Source of the DNA: Paraescarpia echinospica
Lineage: Eukaryota; Annelida; Polychaeta; Sabellida; Siboglinidae
Assembly (NCBI GenBank): GCA_020002185.1
Contig: CM034534.1
Coordinates: forward strand, 32,656,049 to 32,720,048
Reading direction: 5' to 3'
DNA: 64,000 nucleotides
Each line of letters begins with the position of its first letter. Positions within the stretch are counted from its first letter, which is position 1. The translations under genes were made by a program, and so were the position numbers. The notes below the pieces were generated by a model. It saw nothing but the letters and a program-made list of their open reading frames with translations. It was not told the origin of the DNA and did no database searches. This document shows positions 12,650 to 25,141 of the stretch, in pieces.

Positions 12650-15600
12650 ACTCTACAACTAAACATGCAGTACATATGCTGCAATATGTTCCTTCTTTGC
12701 ACTGCATATTTAGTTCTACAGTTATCAGAAAGCATGGCCACCAATTGTACGTATTGTTATATATAATATTTTATATGTAGACTAATTACAGGTTAACATA
12801 TTTAATTGTTTTATAAATAGCCTTACATAATTATCTGCAATTTACTTTAGTCGAATAAATGCTCATTTAGTTTTTACTGTTCATTGTTTGTATGCGACTG
12901 TATTTTGAATGTAAAATTTTTAGACTAGAATTTTTATGTTTTTAGTATTTCACTAATTGCAATTTTATGCATGTTGAACTATCAAGGAAATGCAAAATAT
13001 TACCGTTATATTTAAAATAATACAATTTCTAACTGGGTACACAAACTTAAAAATATAAAATTGTTCTCATTTAGGAAATCTGTTCTTTTATCTACTGTTT
13101 CCATGGTATTTATACATCTATAATTAATGTCATGAAATCAATATTATATATTTAAAAATATTCATTTTCAATACAATTTTAACAAAATAAGCTTATGTTT
13201 TAGGGTTTGTGTATTGTAGTTACTTCATTTTGAGTGCTTATAGCCATATACTGAACTCGTTTTAAAACAACAATTCTGTCAATCGTTTGGAACAAATACT
13301 ATGCAACCTTTCAAATAAACTGAACCTGAAATATTGTAATTGAAGATTTATTTGGAATTAAGTGATCACACATTTCCGTACACACGGAATGGACAGACAG
13401 ACACAAAATGACACATTGCTGTGTAATGTGTTTTTTTAACTAAGCGAAAACAAATTGTTCACACTGCAACGGTCACACTTCAGTGCACACATTCTTTCAT
13501 TCACTCAACTGTGACCACAACCAATCATGCGGAACTCTGGCTCTAGCTGCTGGCTATAGACCAAGAACATCTGTCAGTCACCTGAAGTACACAGTCATTT
13601 ATCACTGTGAACAGACTGCTGACTAGTGATTGATCATTAATACATTCAATGGATCAAAACAGTCATCACGGCTGATCAAAATGGCGAAACAACTGCAAGT
13701 AGACATGACACCTGGCAGAGATCAGGTGAATGTGTAGATTAACATGCACAACTTGGATATTCAATACTGATGATTGGATATACGGGTAATTGAGTAGGTC
13801 TGAAACAAGAAGACGGAGATTAATGGAGAATATATACAAATAACACATGTAAAGGGCATGAAACGGAACTAATAAGTGCAACATGTTGCAGTGTACCATA
13901 TCTGTTTTCTGATTGGTTGTTGATTACATCATCTATGCAGTTACTGGAAACATCATTTTAATGAAGAATTTTTTTTTAAATGTTCTTTATTCTAGTTCAA
14001 AATGTTCCTGTCTATAACACATTCCAAATATCCCGGCCAATCAAAATACGATATATAATTATTGCAGATCCTTATTCAGAAGACGTATTTACACAGTACT
14101 AACACTGAGCATTACATAAAGCGTAATACTCAACATTGCCTGGCATATCCACAATGGTCATCTAACAAACAGATGTTCACTCAACAAATAAGGTACACAG
14201 CATCATGACAGCTGGTCAATGGAAACAATGTAATGTTCAAGTGACACTTGAAGAACTGTTCCTTGAGGCTGCCATGGGCTGCTCGACTACACCAACGAGA
14301 CCTGTAGGAAATGAACACACGTAGGATGTTATATGGCAATAAACATGTACACACAATTCAGCATAGACTGGACAAACCCAATTTATTATTCGGATAACAG
14401 ATTTTGAGGATAGCTTTTTGTTGGAGGATAAAAATACAATTTACTGCATAATAAAACATATCTTAAATGTACATCATAAAAACAACAAAATCAAATGATT
14501 GAGATTTACTACATTCATATACAATTGATGCATTAGTATGTACATTTAAAATTAACTTTCACTTTTTACTACAATTAAAAAGGTAATACATTAAACAAAG
14601 TCGCTATTCAACATAAATGTATGCAACATAAATACAGAGATCAAACATTACAGAAAATAGCCCACTATCAAAACCAATACATCTGCAAAAAATTGTAATA
14701 AAAAATAAGTGGAATAGATATTTAAAAAGAAAAGCACTGGTGTTATGGTATGTTGATACTACAGCTATGTGAAGATTACAGGTAGGGAAATTATTAGTAC
14801 ACAATTTGGTGGAATGAACACCTTAAATAACACCTTATCAAGATTACCTTACATCCAAATTTAGTATCACTAATGTACCATACTGCCAATATATTTGTAA
14901 TTCACTGACTATGGGGCCATTCATTTTTCAAGCTATGATTTTATACACTGAAATACTAAAAAAAACATGCACTTTACCTTTTAATGGGTATTTAATTTTA
15001 AACAAGTTTCTCAAAAGAAATGGCATATTCACTGTATTGTTCCAATTGCTGTTAACAAATTGCTATTGTGCAATAAATTAACAGACACAAATACTGGGGC
15101 AGCCAACAAGTATTTGCACATAATAATTACTACTAACAATGCGATTCTCTGTGAGCTAATAGACTAAGTTGCCAATGAAATAACACTAATAGGTGAATAC
15201 TTGTCAAAAGGATAGCTACAATGGTAAGCCACATTAATGTACACTGTTAAACAAACAAGAAGTGTAACGACACATCAAACTATCGATGCATCATCATAGT
15301 CCATGTGACAAAACCCTAACTATCGATATTTATCGCCAACAGCACATTCCACTTATGTACCCAACACTAACAATTGTCAACCATACTAACAACACTCAGG
15401 GAATCACTTTGAGAATCAACTGCTGGAAAGATGGACTGTGTCCCTAGGTATTTGCTAGTCCATGATGCTATCATGATACTATGACAAGTTATGATACTAT
15501 CACAATACCATTGCAGTGTTTTTGTACCATCAAGAAACTACTGCAATAGTATTAAAACTATCCCCAGTAGTCACCCCTACATGGTATACTATTGATGTTT

Positions 15601-16097
15601 GTGAAGAACTGTGCAAATGACAGATGAAATGACCTAGAGGATAAAGATAGTTCAAAGCAAGTGTATGAGTGGACACAATGAACTAACAAGAGAACAGAGT
15701 ATGCCACTCAAATACATAACATTGATATATATTTAAAAATTCAGAAACTGAGTTGGTGCAAAATTCGTAGAACCAACAAAACATTGCGAACACTGAGGAC
15801 AGAGAAAGACCATCAACAAAGCACACAACCCATGTTATGTACAACTGTCCTGGTCTTTGCCAATGAGACTGGACAATAACAACTAACTGCACCATCTACA
15901 TATAGTCCTGGCAGACTTAAAACACATCACACCACCCTCCACAGATATTCAGTGGAGTAGAAACAAAGCGAATGCAATATGCCAGCCGCCAGTGACAAGA
16001 ACACGTCAAACACTCCAGCAGACCACGGCACGACACAACCCCGTGGAACCAACGCCAACAAAATGGAGCTGCGAACGGATAAAAAGACGGTACCCAC
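12650..16097. other. Long AT-rich stretch without a recognised gene
   Basis: Frames are short and rich in Ile, Tyr and Phe, as expected of AT-rich noncoding DNA. One short plus-strand frame from an ATG at about 13,681 (MAKQLQVDMTPGRDQ) ends at a plausible splice donor, CAG then GTGAAT. It is too short to call. Near 15,480-15,560 there is imperfect similarity to the palindrome at 39,681. Confidence 0.4.
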
Positions 16098-16223
16098 CAG
16101 AGGAAAGAGAGCTTGAGGCGGAGGAAGACACATTGTCGGAGCCGCAGGTGGAGCCGCAGGCGGAGGACTGACGGTGTAAAACACAATAGGTTCCGCAGGC
16201 AGGATCATGTTAGTGGCCATCAT
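16098..16223 (-). CDS. Candidate first coding exon of an unidentified gene
   Basis: On the minus strand two consecutive ATGs open a frame MMATNMILPAEPIVFYTV continuing SPPPAAPPAAPTMCL and PPPQALFPL. It then meets a plausible donor, CTG followed by GTGGGT (intron starting at 16,097). Local composition is richer in GC and CpG than the surroundings (about 15.9-16.57 kb), as at many animal promoters or first exons. The Pro/Ala-rich segment would be low-complexity. I do not recognise the family and cannot see the next exon. It could also be a chance frame in a GC-rich patch. Confidence 0.25.
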
Positions 16224-16647
16224 TCCAGCGTGTAGGAGACAGTCGCAGACACTGACGGGTCCACGACACACAAGTCTGACAGTCTCTTGCAGTGACTGCT
16301 ACTACCCAGTGGTGGAGAGCTCGTTAGACACTGCTACAGGTCCTCACCAACAGATATGCTCTATGGCTGCTGTGTTGCTGCCTCCACTCACACACTGGCT
16401 GCTCTCTCTGCTGGGACTGTCTCTACCACGCATGCACACCGCGATGAGCCAGCACGAGTCTGCCGCGGCACACACTGCCGATCTACACCAGCTGAGATCT
16501 ATCCCACGTGCCCCGGTTCGGGGAGCACCGCAATCGCTGGCCGCGCCCACAGGGAGCAGCGCCTGATGATTAATGCATTACAATTACCAAAGCAACCAAT
16601 AAAGCAACACAGGAGCATGCATGCAGAAGACAATGATTCCACTGTCA

Positions 16648-16712
16648 TGTATGTGTGCGAGCGTGTGTGTGCGAGCGTGTGTGTGTGTGTGTGTGCGAGC
16701 GTGTGCATGCAT
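16648..16712. repeat. GT-rich microsatellite with GTGTGCGAGC units
   Basis: Interrupted (GT)n with three GTGTGCGAGC-like motifs. It gives artificial Cys-Val and His-Thr runs in the six frames. Confidence 0.9.
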
Positions 16713-16749
16713 GCGGACATGACATGTGTGGGGGTTAATTCCGTTTAAA

Positions 16750-17994
16750 ACACTAACGTGGTTTCGCCGTTCCTGTAGACATGTTGTCACGCAATGACAT
16801 GGCAAGCCCATGGCAACATTAATACACAATACTCACTAAACGGACAAATATAATCATCACTTCTGCCTGATCGACCTTCCAGACCAATAGAGGAATAAAT
16901 TCCATGTAAACACTGATAGATAACTGGACGGCTACATTCATTGTCAGGCAACAAGGAACAGCTATTAAATATGGAGAACAAAGGAAAATGCATCCTACTT
17001 AAAGGATATTTGTTCTTCCAAAATATGCATAGCAGCATAAGTCATTGCCAACAAGCTAAGAACAAATTACTATTAAAAGGTCAAATGAGACACTGAGTAT
17101 GTAATTAATTATGATAAATTGAAATATGGTGAGGTTATTAGTGAAGTGCTTTCATTCATGTTTTCTGCGACCTTTGGTGCGTAGTTATCGGCTTTTAGAG
17201 ATGGTTGCATGCACAATACATTTCTGATCAATTTATTTGGCCTTTTGGGCTGTTTTCCAGAAACAGATATACAATGCATGGCACCAAATATGACAGCTGA
17301 ACATGTTTGTCTGGTAGATTAAAATAGGTGGTGTATCATCTTGACTTTTGTATTTTCATGAAAAATATGGCATATTGTGTTGCTTCTGGAAGTATGACCA
17401 TGACATCGTGAAATCAAAAAACTTTAAAGAATATATTATGAAATACAGACTCCGGCAGGCCCCAAGATTCAGCCAGATATGTTCTTAACATGTCCTTCCA
17501 TCGGCATCATAAGATTATTTCTAACAACAGTATGAATTTCAATTATTACAAAAGTACAGCTCCAGTTAAATAGCATGTAAATTATAATTATATAAACAAT
17601 GGTGTGTTGGAAAGGGGATGAACAAGAAGTAAAATACTTATCTATATACTGACGCAGACTCCAAAATACTGTAGATTTTAGATTTAACAAGATTAGCCCT
17701 AATAACAGCCATCCAGTCTCGTGCAGATTAGTGGGTGGCAGAATGTTTAAGTTGGCACTTTGTTGATACAAAAATGTACATTCACAACTCATAATGCAAA
17801 CTGTTTTATGGAATATTCTCAGAATAAATTATATTTAAATTTTAATCTGTTGTGTGTCTGATTAAAACTTATACCTTAAGCGGAGTCAACACTGGAGAAA
17901 GTCCTGCGTACAAACATGGCTGCATGTCAACAGAAGAACGATGAGAAGCTGGGAAGAAGAGTGACCAGCCAAGTTGATGCAGTAGCATCTGCTT
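16750..17994. other. No gene recognised
   Basis: A 107-codon minus-strand frame at 17,469-17,792 is AT-rich and has no recognisable motif. No repeats with clear ends were seen. Confidence 0.4.
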
Positions 17995-18300
17995 TCAGCT
18001 AGCCTTGTCCATCCATTGCAGGCTGTAGCTTCCCATTAAACTTGTCCATCTGTCTTCTGCTGTTTGATTCCCCGTTGGTCATGTGTAGTTGGTAATGTCA
18101 GAGCAGCATTGTCTTGGTGTCTGTCTTTGCCTTCTCTGGAGACATGCAGTGCTTCTGATGGCCCATCTGTTGTGTGGCATTCTTCCTGTTTTGTTTGCCC
18201 AGTTCCACTTTGTTTTTCTGATATGTTTCATTGCATCTCCATCTTTTGTTCTTCCTTTCATTTCATCATGTGTAACACTGTTCTTTTGATGACACTTTGT
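17995..18300 (-). pseudogene. LINE ORF C-terminus (KWNWAGH-type)
   Basis: The minus strand reads MKHIRKTKWNWANKTGRM, then PHNRWAIRSTACLQRRQR and CCSDITNYT. After a frameshift it continues with AEDRQ and finally SYSLQWMDKAS followed by a stop at 17,995-17,997. This is the well-known C-terminal signature of a large group of LINE ORFs: the IRxxKWxWAGH-x-RM-x-DNRW block, a GRQ-x-x-RW-x-DDI block, then an AxDRxxW box and a terminal QW motif. At least two frameshifts and one stop show it is a fossil. Upstream RT sequence is not recognisable. Confidence 0.8.
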
Positions 18301-18431
18301 GTTAATCTCGGTTTATGTCCTGGCTGTTTCGTCACTGTCCTCGGTTGGCATCGGTTGGCATCTGGGGTGAAGGATGTGCTGTTGGATGTGTACTTCAATC
18401 CAAGAGAAGGTGTTTACAAATTGAACGTTTT

Positions 18432-18545
18432 GTACATGCAATCTGAACATTTTGTAAGCACAACATTCAAGTTGTGAACAATTTGTCAGGCTTATTAAAT
18501 GTAATTTGGTGGTCAGTAGACAGTCTACTTATTCAATCCAATATT
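18432..18545 (+). repeat. Dispersed repeat, copy 1
   Basis: Shares AATCTGAACATTTTG, then ACAA-x-ATTCAA, then GGCTTATTAAA and GGTGG-CAGTA with 24,845-24,960 in the same order and orientation. A third partial match, ATTTGAACATTTTGTG, lies near 18,658. Type unknown. Confidence 0.6.
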
Positions 18546-19761
18546 TCACATTGTGAGGACAGGTAGGCCTATCCAGATGGCAGAAAAAAGGAGAAACAAA
18601 CAGAGCACATCGAAACTACTACCAATAGGTGTTTGCTATTTAAATGTTTTGTATACAATTTGAACATTTTGTGTGTACTCTAGCATCAAGAACAACATAT
18701 TAAATAATTAGGAAGAAACAAGGTCAGTTTAACTAGAAGTCTGTGCGTTTCTGTGTGCATGCTGGGATGGGTAGGATGCCCAGGATGATACAGGTCTGCC
18801 TCCGCAACATGAACAATTCACCTCATTGTTGGCGAACGGAGAAACATCTGCTGCTCAGCCACTGCCACACATTGAATCATCTACACGTCCATGTCAGGCA
18901 TACGGAACACAGCAAGGGCATGCATTAGCATATTATGCATCTAATACAGCCATGTTGACACCTGCCGGATATTCTAGTCCCTTTGAAGTCACGAATGTCC
19001 CATGAGAACGCTCGTCAATTCTGCCGAACTGTCATGGTTTCACTTAACAAGTTAAACCTAGTATTTTGCTGGCACGATTTCAAAGAAACTAATTTTTTTG
19101 AACAAATTTAAAAGTCCCTAACTGGCCTAGGAATCAATAAGCAGAGGGTGAAGGATTCTACAGACTTATAACTCGATTGGCGCTCAAATTAAACGGCACT
19201 GACCACATGGCCATGTGACATTTGGCGACGAAGCCTGTTTTTGCAGATGACAATTAACTTTCTCGTGAGCGACCCAGCTTTTCTGTTATTGATGACAATG
19301 GAGGGAACATCTATTCTGAGTGTTTGGTCATTACAAAGAAGAGCCACATCCCCACAGATCAGTTATCATCTCGCCGCTAGGCAAACACTATTTGCTAGTG
19401 TCTAACACAACGGCTAAATACTGTGTCATGGCTAGGCAGCTGGACAGTGCTATTACAGTGGCATGCAATTTTTCATTAAACTTTTTATTTCATGTTATTT
19501 TATTTTAACAACATCCATAAATAAAGAAGTTGATTAAACACGTTTTCAATCATGCAATTTACTCTGCAATCACTGTAATTTTATTATTTGACACTACTAA
19601 ACACATCTCTACAAATTTCAACATTTTTGCAATTCATTACAGCAGCCCAGTAAATGTCACCACATGCATATGACGGCACCAACAACACCAAATATTAAAA
19701 CAGTGTATAGTAATGGTGATTAACATGACAGCTGGTTTCTAAATGTACGGTTTTTGTGCAG

Positions 19762-19880
19762 GAACAAACCTTGAAGTCATTGATCTGATGCAATCACTGC
19801 ACAAAAAGAACAGCGTAGAAGACAAAAACCAACAGCTACACCATCTACGCAATATGACTGCTTTGACAAGCATCAGCTGA
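19762..19880 (+). CDS. Candidate terminal exon of an unidentified gene
   Basis: A pyrimidine-rich acceptor TTTTTGTGCAG is followed by an open frame of 38 codons, TNLEVIDLMQSLHKKNSVED continuing NQQLHHLRNMTALTSIS, then TGA. The composition is protein-like and charged, unlike the AT-rich frames around it. An alternative reading uses the donor AAG/GTATGA near 19,948. There is no family recognition and no neighbouring exon, so it could be a transposon remnant or chance. Confidence 0.2.
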
Positions 19881-20824
19881 GAAAACATATAGTGACACCA
19901 ACCGCACAACATACGGGCAATGTGGTCCACTTGTGACAAACGTAGCTAAGGTATGACGACAGAGAGACTGTGTGCATGTGGAACAAGAGATAAGAGCAAC
20001 ACAGCATCTGCCTGCAGATCAATACTAGTTTTTGCAACAACGACATCGACGAAGCCAGAGACTGCACTTAATTGACAATCACTTGATTGGTAAGAGAAGC
20101 TTGCTCGGAGTCAGGAGATCTTGCGAGTAGAGGCAGCTGGCAGTCAACGCCGCAACAAAGCAAGTGATATGTTGGCACAACCTTGCACAGCTCAACCCGT
20201 AACAGTTGAAAACACTCATTACTACGGAGAAACAGAGCGCCTCGACCAGCACCTGAATTACTGGAACTAGAGACAGGAGGCGGAGACAATAAAAACAACA
20301 CACTCCAGCTGTACAGCAGTTTAATGTACTCCGGTTTGTTTGCGGAGAACACGGCAAGACAATGCCTGGATGACATCAAAATGGAAAGGACTTGGTACAA
20401 TTCAGATAATACAGACAACTTGCAGCCTACATTTCTGCCAAGACATAGTGTGCAAGCCAATGGAATCTTGTAAACTTTAGTGAATTTGTTTGTTAAGAAC
20501 CCAGTAGGAGAATGGTATAATGGTGAAAACTAAACAGAAACTGTTAAGGAAATGACAGAGCAAGACTATGGGGAATTCAGATGATAATGTCAGTTTTCAT
20601 TGTACAATTCCACCAAGATGTGATCTAGATCAAGTCTGCAATCTGTTGGAATCATCTATTCTTGAACTAGTTTGACAAGAGGAATAGCTAGTACAAGTTT
20701 GTCTACTTCTTTATGTCCTGTCAGCAAACAGGGTCCATGTCCAACTCACATGCTGAGAAGCAGCTTTTAGAGATCATTATATATGTTAACTACATTATCT
20801 GAAAATCAAATTTTAAGTATTAAA

Positions 20825-21025
20825 ATATGTTTTTGTAAATAACGTACTTATTTATCCAAGTCCATTGATGGGTTATGCGAGCACATAATTCGAGAGGTCT
20901 GCAATATAGTTATTTAGCAACCTAAATAAGAGTTCCTGTAAGATTTGAGATGACCCCCACTACCACTAGAGTCCCCTATCCCAGTCCACAATGCACCGCT
21001 ACATGACATGAACAGTGCTTTCAAT
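20825..21025 (+). repeat. Inverted repeat pair, left copy
   Basis: About 200 bp from roughly AATATGTTTTTGTAAATAACG to AACAGTGCTTTCAATTATTTG is the reverse complement of 23,500-23,712, with only scattered differences. Shared blocks include GGGTTATGCG, CATAATTCGAG, TTTGAGATGACCCCC and CAGTCCACAATGCACCGCTA. Confidence 0.85.
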
Positions 21026-21102
21026 TATTTGTGCAATCTAATACACAAAGCATGGAAGGTGGAAGGGAGCTTTGATGGACATGGACAGGTAAGTATTCTT
21101 CT

Positions 21103-21278
21103 TCAGTTCAGCATATCTCTGCGAGACGTAGCTGCCCAGATGATCCCACGATACGCTGCTCTGTCTACCGTTCGTCTCCCTGCTCTCACGATGTCGTCTT
21201 CCAACCAGTCGCTGATGTCCTGCTCCCATCTTCTCCTTGGTCTTCCCCTTCCTCTCTTTCCCTCCACTTTTTCTTAAC
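21103..21278 (-). pseudogene. LINE ORF C-terminus with uninterrupted frame (GRGRPRRRW type)
   Basis: The minus-strand frame runs without a stop through KVEGKRGRGRPRRRWEQDIS, DWLEDDIVRAGRRTVDRAA and YRGIIWAATSRRDMLN to TGA at 21,103-21,105. A GRGRPRxRW box followed by a D-R-x-x-(W/Y) box near the stop is the usual C-terminal end of several LINE clades. This tail is the best-preserved of the LINE C-termini here, so it may be relatively young, but it is 5'-truncated just upstream. It lies immediately inside the left copy of a 200-bp inverted repeat pair. Confidence 0.7.
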
Positions 21279-21728
21279 TTTGATATCTCACTGAGATAGT
21301 TCCATCATTCAACATTATCCTAGGCATATTTAAAAATAGGGTTGTTGTGCTCATATGTTAGTTTCATAATATTAATTACTATCAAAATAAATATTTTACA
21401 TAATGTTTAAGTGTTTCACAGTGGTATCATAAGCTTCGTGATTGAAGCATGTCCATCGTAAAAATAACTGCCAGCAGAATTCCAATCCCTGTTCATCGAG
21501 TTGATAATTATACATACACTATCAATTTGTTTAATGCAAACCAGCTTTATTATTAACACTGATGTGTTATTTCCAACTTAACGAGATTGTAACATTTTGT
21601 TTGCCTCTTGGCGTAGACAAATCTTCATAAATTACAATACACTGTACTTTGAATTGATCTAGCAAATTGATTGTGTTAATTTCATCAGTGTTTTTATAAA
21701 ATATGAATAAAATACTGCCTTCTATGCT

Positions 21729-21837
21729 CCCTTTGAGGCCCAAATAACGCTCCAGTTTGTGTCAGTGTGCATCACTGGGCCGTGGGAGAATGATATAATC
21801 ACAGTGGTTGATGCAAACTGGAGCGCTGTTTGGGCCT
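21729..21837. repeat. Foldback hairpin A
   Basis: Left arm AGGCCCAAATAACGCTCCAG and right arm (reverse complement) AGGCCCAAACAGCGCTCCAG are near-perfect inverted repeats, with similarity continuing inward. No TSD assigned. The element shares its arm start (GAGGCCCAAAT) with hairpin B. Confidence 0.8.
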
Positions 21838-22003
21838 ACTGAATCAATACTGATGTAACAAATGGATGGCTGTGCACCGAATTGGAAGTCAGAAACCAAT
21901 ACAAGCCAAAGACAGGGCCCTTGTGTAGAATCCGGACCCAACACGATTTCGCCGTTATAACTTGAGTTTTGACTTTGACATCAACCCAGGCATATTTTTG
22001 TTA

Positions 22004-22143
22004 TCGCACTTTTGAGGCGTAAATACCATCTTGGTTTGCGTTAACATACGCTGCAATATCACTCATTTTACGCGCGTGATGAGGTAAGCAGCGGCGCCGA
22101 CTAGCGCAAACCGGGTCGCTATTTGGGCCTCAAAAGTGCGCTA
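22004..22143. repeat. Foldback hairpin B, related to hairpin A
   Basis: The left arm begins CGCACTTTTGAGGCGTAAAT. The right arm, as reverse complement, begins GCGCACTTTTGAGGCCCAAA. Both continue to GGTTTGCG. The GAGGCCCAAATAGCG core matches hairpin A, so both are probably copies of one small foldback family. Confidence 0.75.
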
Positions 22144-23048
22144 AGACACTATTTGATTATTTTCGTAATGTAAATGTGTCTGTGTTAATGTTGAATGATA
22201 GAACTAACACACTTAGGTATCAAAATTAGGCAAAACCGATTTGATACAAGTGCCAAAGACACATGATGCCTTGTGTTGACGATGGTGAACATGCCGCGCA
22301 TTACAGCGTAGCCGTAACAGCATTAACCAGTCCATAAAATTCCCGCAATTAAACACTGATATACTCATCTTAGCTTGTTTTAATTATTGAAATAACATCG
22401 CTACGTCGACATTTTTGCAGAGCGGTTTGCCAGGGGCGCCCGTCTACAAAAAACAGCGCAGTGGCGGACTCTACTGGGAATAGCAAACAACGCTAAGAAT
22501 TGTGGGAATTCAATTCAGAGGAACAACACAAACCACAAACACGGAACGTGAACCAAGCCATTTATTAACGCAAAAATGACAGCTGTTGACTGCGCTGTTT
22601 TGTTGCGATATGTCGTAATCGTCAACGATGCGCTCAACTGTTTGTGGAACTTATAGACGCTGTACAGAATAATTTGTAACGCAGAGGCACTCGAAAGCCG
22701 CCTTGCGAATCACGGGTGCTAATAAAAGCTTCCCTTTCCGTTCTTGATAGCCGGGTACATGGGTCGCCAAAGCCGGGTAAATTTTAAAAAAAACTGACGT
22801 ACATACATATTTGATTATATCTTTTATACTGCTTTTGCATTTGTGCTTTTACAGTAATTTTGTGTTTTATGTTGTGACACTCCACTCAAATTCCCCACAA
22901 GGGATAATAAAGTTGTCATTGTCATATATGTATAATTTTATGTTTTATAAATATTGTATGTGCATTCACATACATATATTTGTTCATGCATACATCAATA
23001 CATACATATGGAACATACACACATACACATATACCGTATTGGTTCTAT

Positions 23049-23066
23049 TAAGCGTACATGCCCTAA
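23049..23066 (+). repeat. 18-bp motif shared with 37,885-37,902
   Basis: TAAGCGTACATGCCCTAA occurs identically at both sites. Here it is preceded by ACCGTATTGGTTCTAT, and a closely similar ACCGTATTTGTTCTAT precedes the TTAA MITE at 35.3 kb. It is likely the edge of an old dispersed element. Confidence 0.6.
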
Positions 23067-23499
23067 GAAACAGGATTTACATAATTGAGAAATGTTCTGG
23101 TGAAAGCTGAAATCACTGTCAAACATAACATCTAGATTATGAAGAACGACCGCCGTAAGAAAAGATATTACCCAAGGTATCTCAAAGATTTAACAAAGTT
23201 CCATCTATAAGATTAACATAGTATATATCAGGAACTGAACAAACATCGATAGCATACACTATATAATTCATTGCTAGGAACAAACGCACATGTGCGTTAC
23301 CTAGGAATACCGAAGTAATTTCATGCTGACAATGTGAAGGAACTACGTGTCATATTGTAATGTAAGTTATGTAACCATTAAAAGTTACACATTTATTAGT
23401 CAACAACACAATAAAAGGATACATGAAGTATTGTTGGCAAAATACTTCCCTGAAGCGAACTGTTTTCAGTAATTTACTTGAAATTACACGTGTCTCTCT

Positions 23500-23712
23500 T
23501 AGTGGCGCAACAATTGAAAGCACTGTTCATGTCATGTAGCGGTGCATTGTGGACTGGGATAGGGGTCTCTAGTGGTAGCAGGGGGTCATCTCAAATCTTG
23601 GAGGAACTATTATTTAGGATGCTAAATAATGATATTGCGGACCGCTCGAATTATGCGCGCGCATAACCCATTAATGGACATGGACTGGCTAAATCATTGT
23701 TATGTAACAAAA
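23500..23712 (-). repeat. Inverted repeat pair, right copy
   Basis: The reverse complement of 20,825-21,025; the reasons are given there. The two copies enclose about 2.5 kb that contains a LINE tail and two foldback hairpins. Confidence 0.85.
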
Positions 23713-23928
23713 TACACATTTACAATCTTCCCTTCTGGTTTGTTAATCTCAATACTGTCTCCGAGGTGTCAATATAAATGTCACGATTTGAGGTGTATAC
23801 TAAAAATCTGCCAGTGTGGACTTCCCACCAAGTAAGTCACATAAAGTACTCAAAATGATGTTCATTGCACCCATGGAGTTGGGAGTTGCCAGTTCCTTAG
23901 ATGTAAGCCCAGCTTTGTGAAGCAGACT

Positions 23929-24118
23929 CTTGATTGAAGCATAGTCCAGGGGCACAGTCCCTATCACTTGATTGAAGCATAGTCCATGGGCACAGTCCCT
24001 ATCACTTGATTGAAGCATAGTCCATGGGCACAGTCCCTATCACTTGATTGAAGCATAGTCCATGGGCACAGTCCCTATCACTTGATTGAAGCATAGTCCA
24101 TGGGCACAGTCCCTATCA
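23929..24118. repeat. 38-bp tandem repeat, 5 copies
   Basis: Five exactly contiguous units starting CTTGATTGAAGCATAGTCCA and ending CACAGTCCCTATCA. The only visible change is GGGG versus TGGG in the first unit. 190 bp equals 5 x 38. Confidence 0.97.
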
Positions 24119-24844
24119 CTTTCTTTATTAGATAATGTTGCTAATTGCTTAATCAATTAGCCACAGCCCAGTGCAAATTGGAGGCACTCAACACTGCAAG
24201 GAGCCTTGACTGCCACAGCTAATAGAGTATTGATCCCCTAATGTAATATGTAGTCTGACATTGTTGGCGACCAGGGGTGAGGAACCGACAAAGGAAGTCG
24301 CCCTTGTCGTTATCCTGCTTAAAATAATTTGCTTACATAAGTTGTGGCTACGATCACACAACACAAAACCAAACACTCATAAACATTCCGCACATGACTT
24401 GTGTCAATCGATTAAGCAAATGCCACACAATTGTCACTCAAATTTGCATATTCGTTGTGGTCGTAGATCAATACGTTCAGTGAGGGAAGTGGTGTATTTA
24501 GGGAGGGGGCCATTCAGCCAAGACCTCTGCTGGCAATTGTTTTTAATTACCCTCTTTAATTACTTGTTGCATTAAACATTTTAGAATGAAACCTAACGAG
24601 CCTCTAAGGTTCCTCCCCTTTCTTAGATACATCACTGTGTGACAGTGTTTTATTGGAAGAGTTTCATATGTTAAAGTGAGGTTGTCTGTTCCATTACCTG
24701 GTATAAGTCAGGGTTGGCAATCATTAGCAGGAAGTTCACTGAGTAAATTGTCTTGAATGTGGGAATGACTAAAATACATCGCACTTAAACAGGCCATGTG
24801 GTTAGCCTATCTGGCGACTGCAATATTGCCAATAGAGCATGTGT

Positions 24845-24960
24845 AGAATCTGAACATTTTGTTTAAAATTTAAACATTTTGTGGGTACAACAATCAAACT
24901 GCAAACAATGTGTATGGCTTATTAAACCCATTTTGGTGGGCAGTATGCCTTCAAGACATT
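24845..24960 (+). repeat. Dispersed repeat, copy 2
   Basis: The counterpart of 18,432-18,545, in the same orientation and with the same ordered blocks. An insertion (TTTAAAATTTAAACATTTTG) duplicates part of the first block. Confidence 0.6.
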
Positions 24961-25141
24961 CATTCTAGTAGCATGAACATTACGTGGAAAATAGCCTGGT
25001 TTACTAGCAATATATGTCTGGAATACCGACAGCGGAGAGAACGCACCACGCAATAAACTTGAACAGAGTCCCTAATTCGCGGCTCCCATCACCCAGATGA
25101 GCCGCAAGAAAATGAAACAATGCTCTGTGGGCCGGGCAGGA

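Noticed and set aside
13681..13725. Short plus-strand start MAKQLQVDMTPGRDQ before a donor-like site
   Set aside because: Fifteen codons with no supporting context. Such combinations are expected by chance in this length of DNA.
18064..18477. 137-codon plus-strand frame
   Set aside because: It is the antisense shadow of the LINE C-terminus on the minus strand (17,995-18,300).
24265..24625. Possible hAT-like element with AGGGG-TGAGGAACC / GGTTCCTCCCCT ends
   Set aside because: The ends pair only with a gap, and no target-site duplication is visible.
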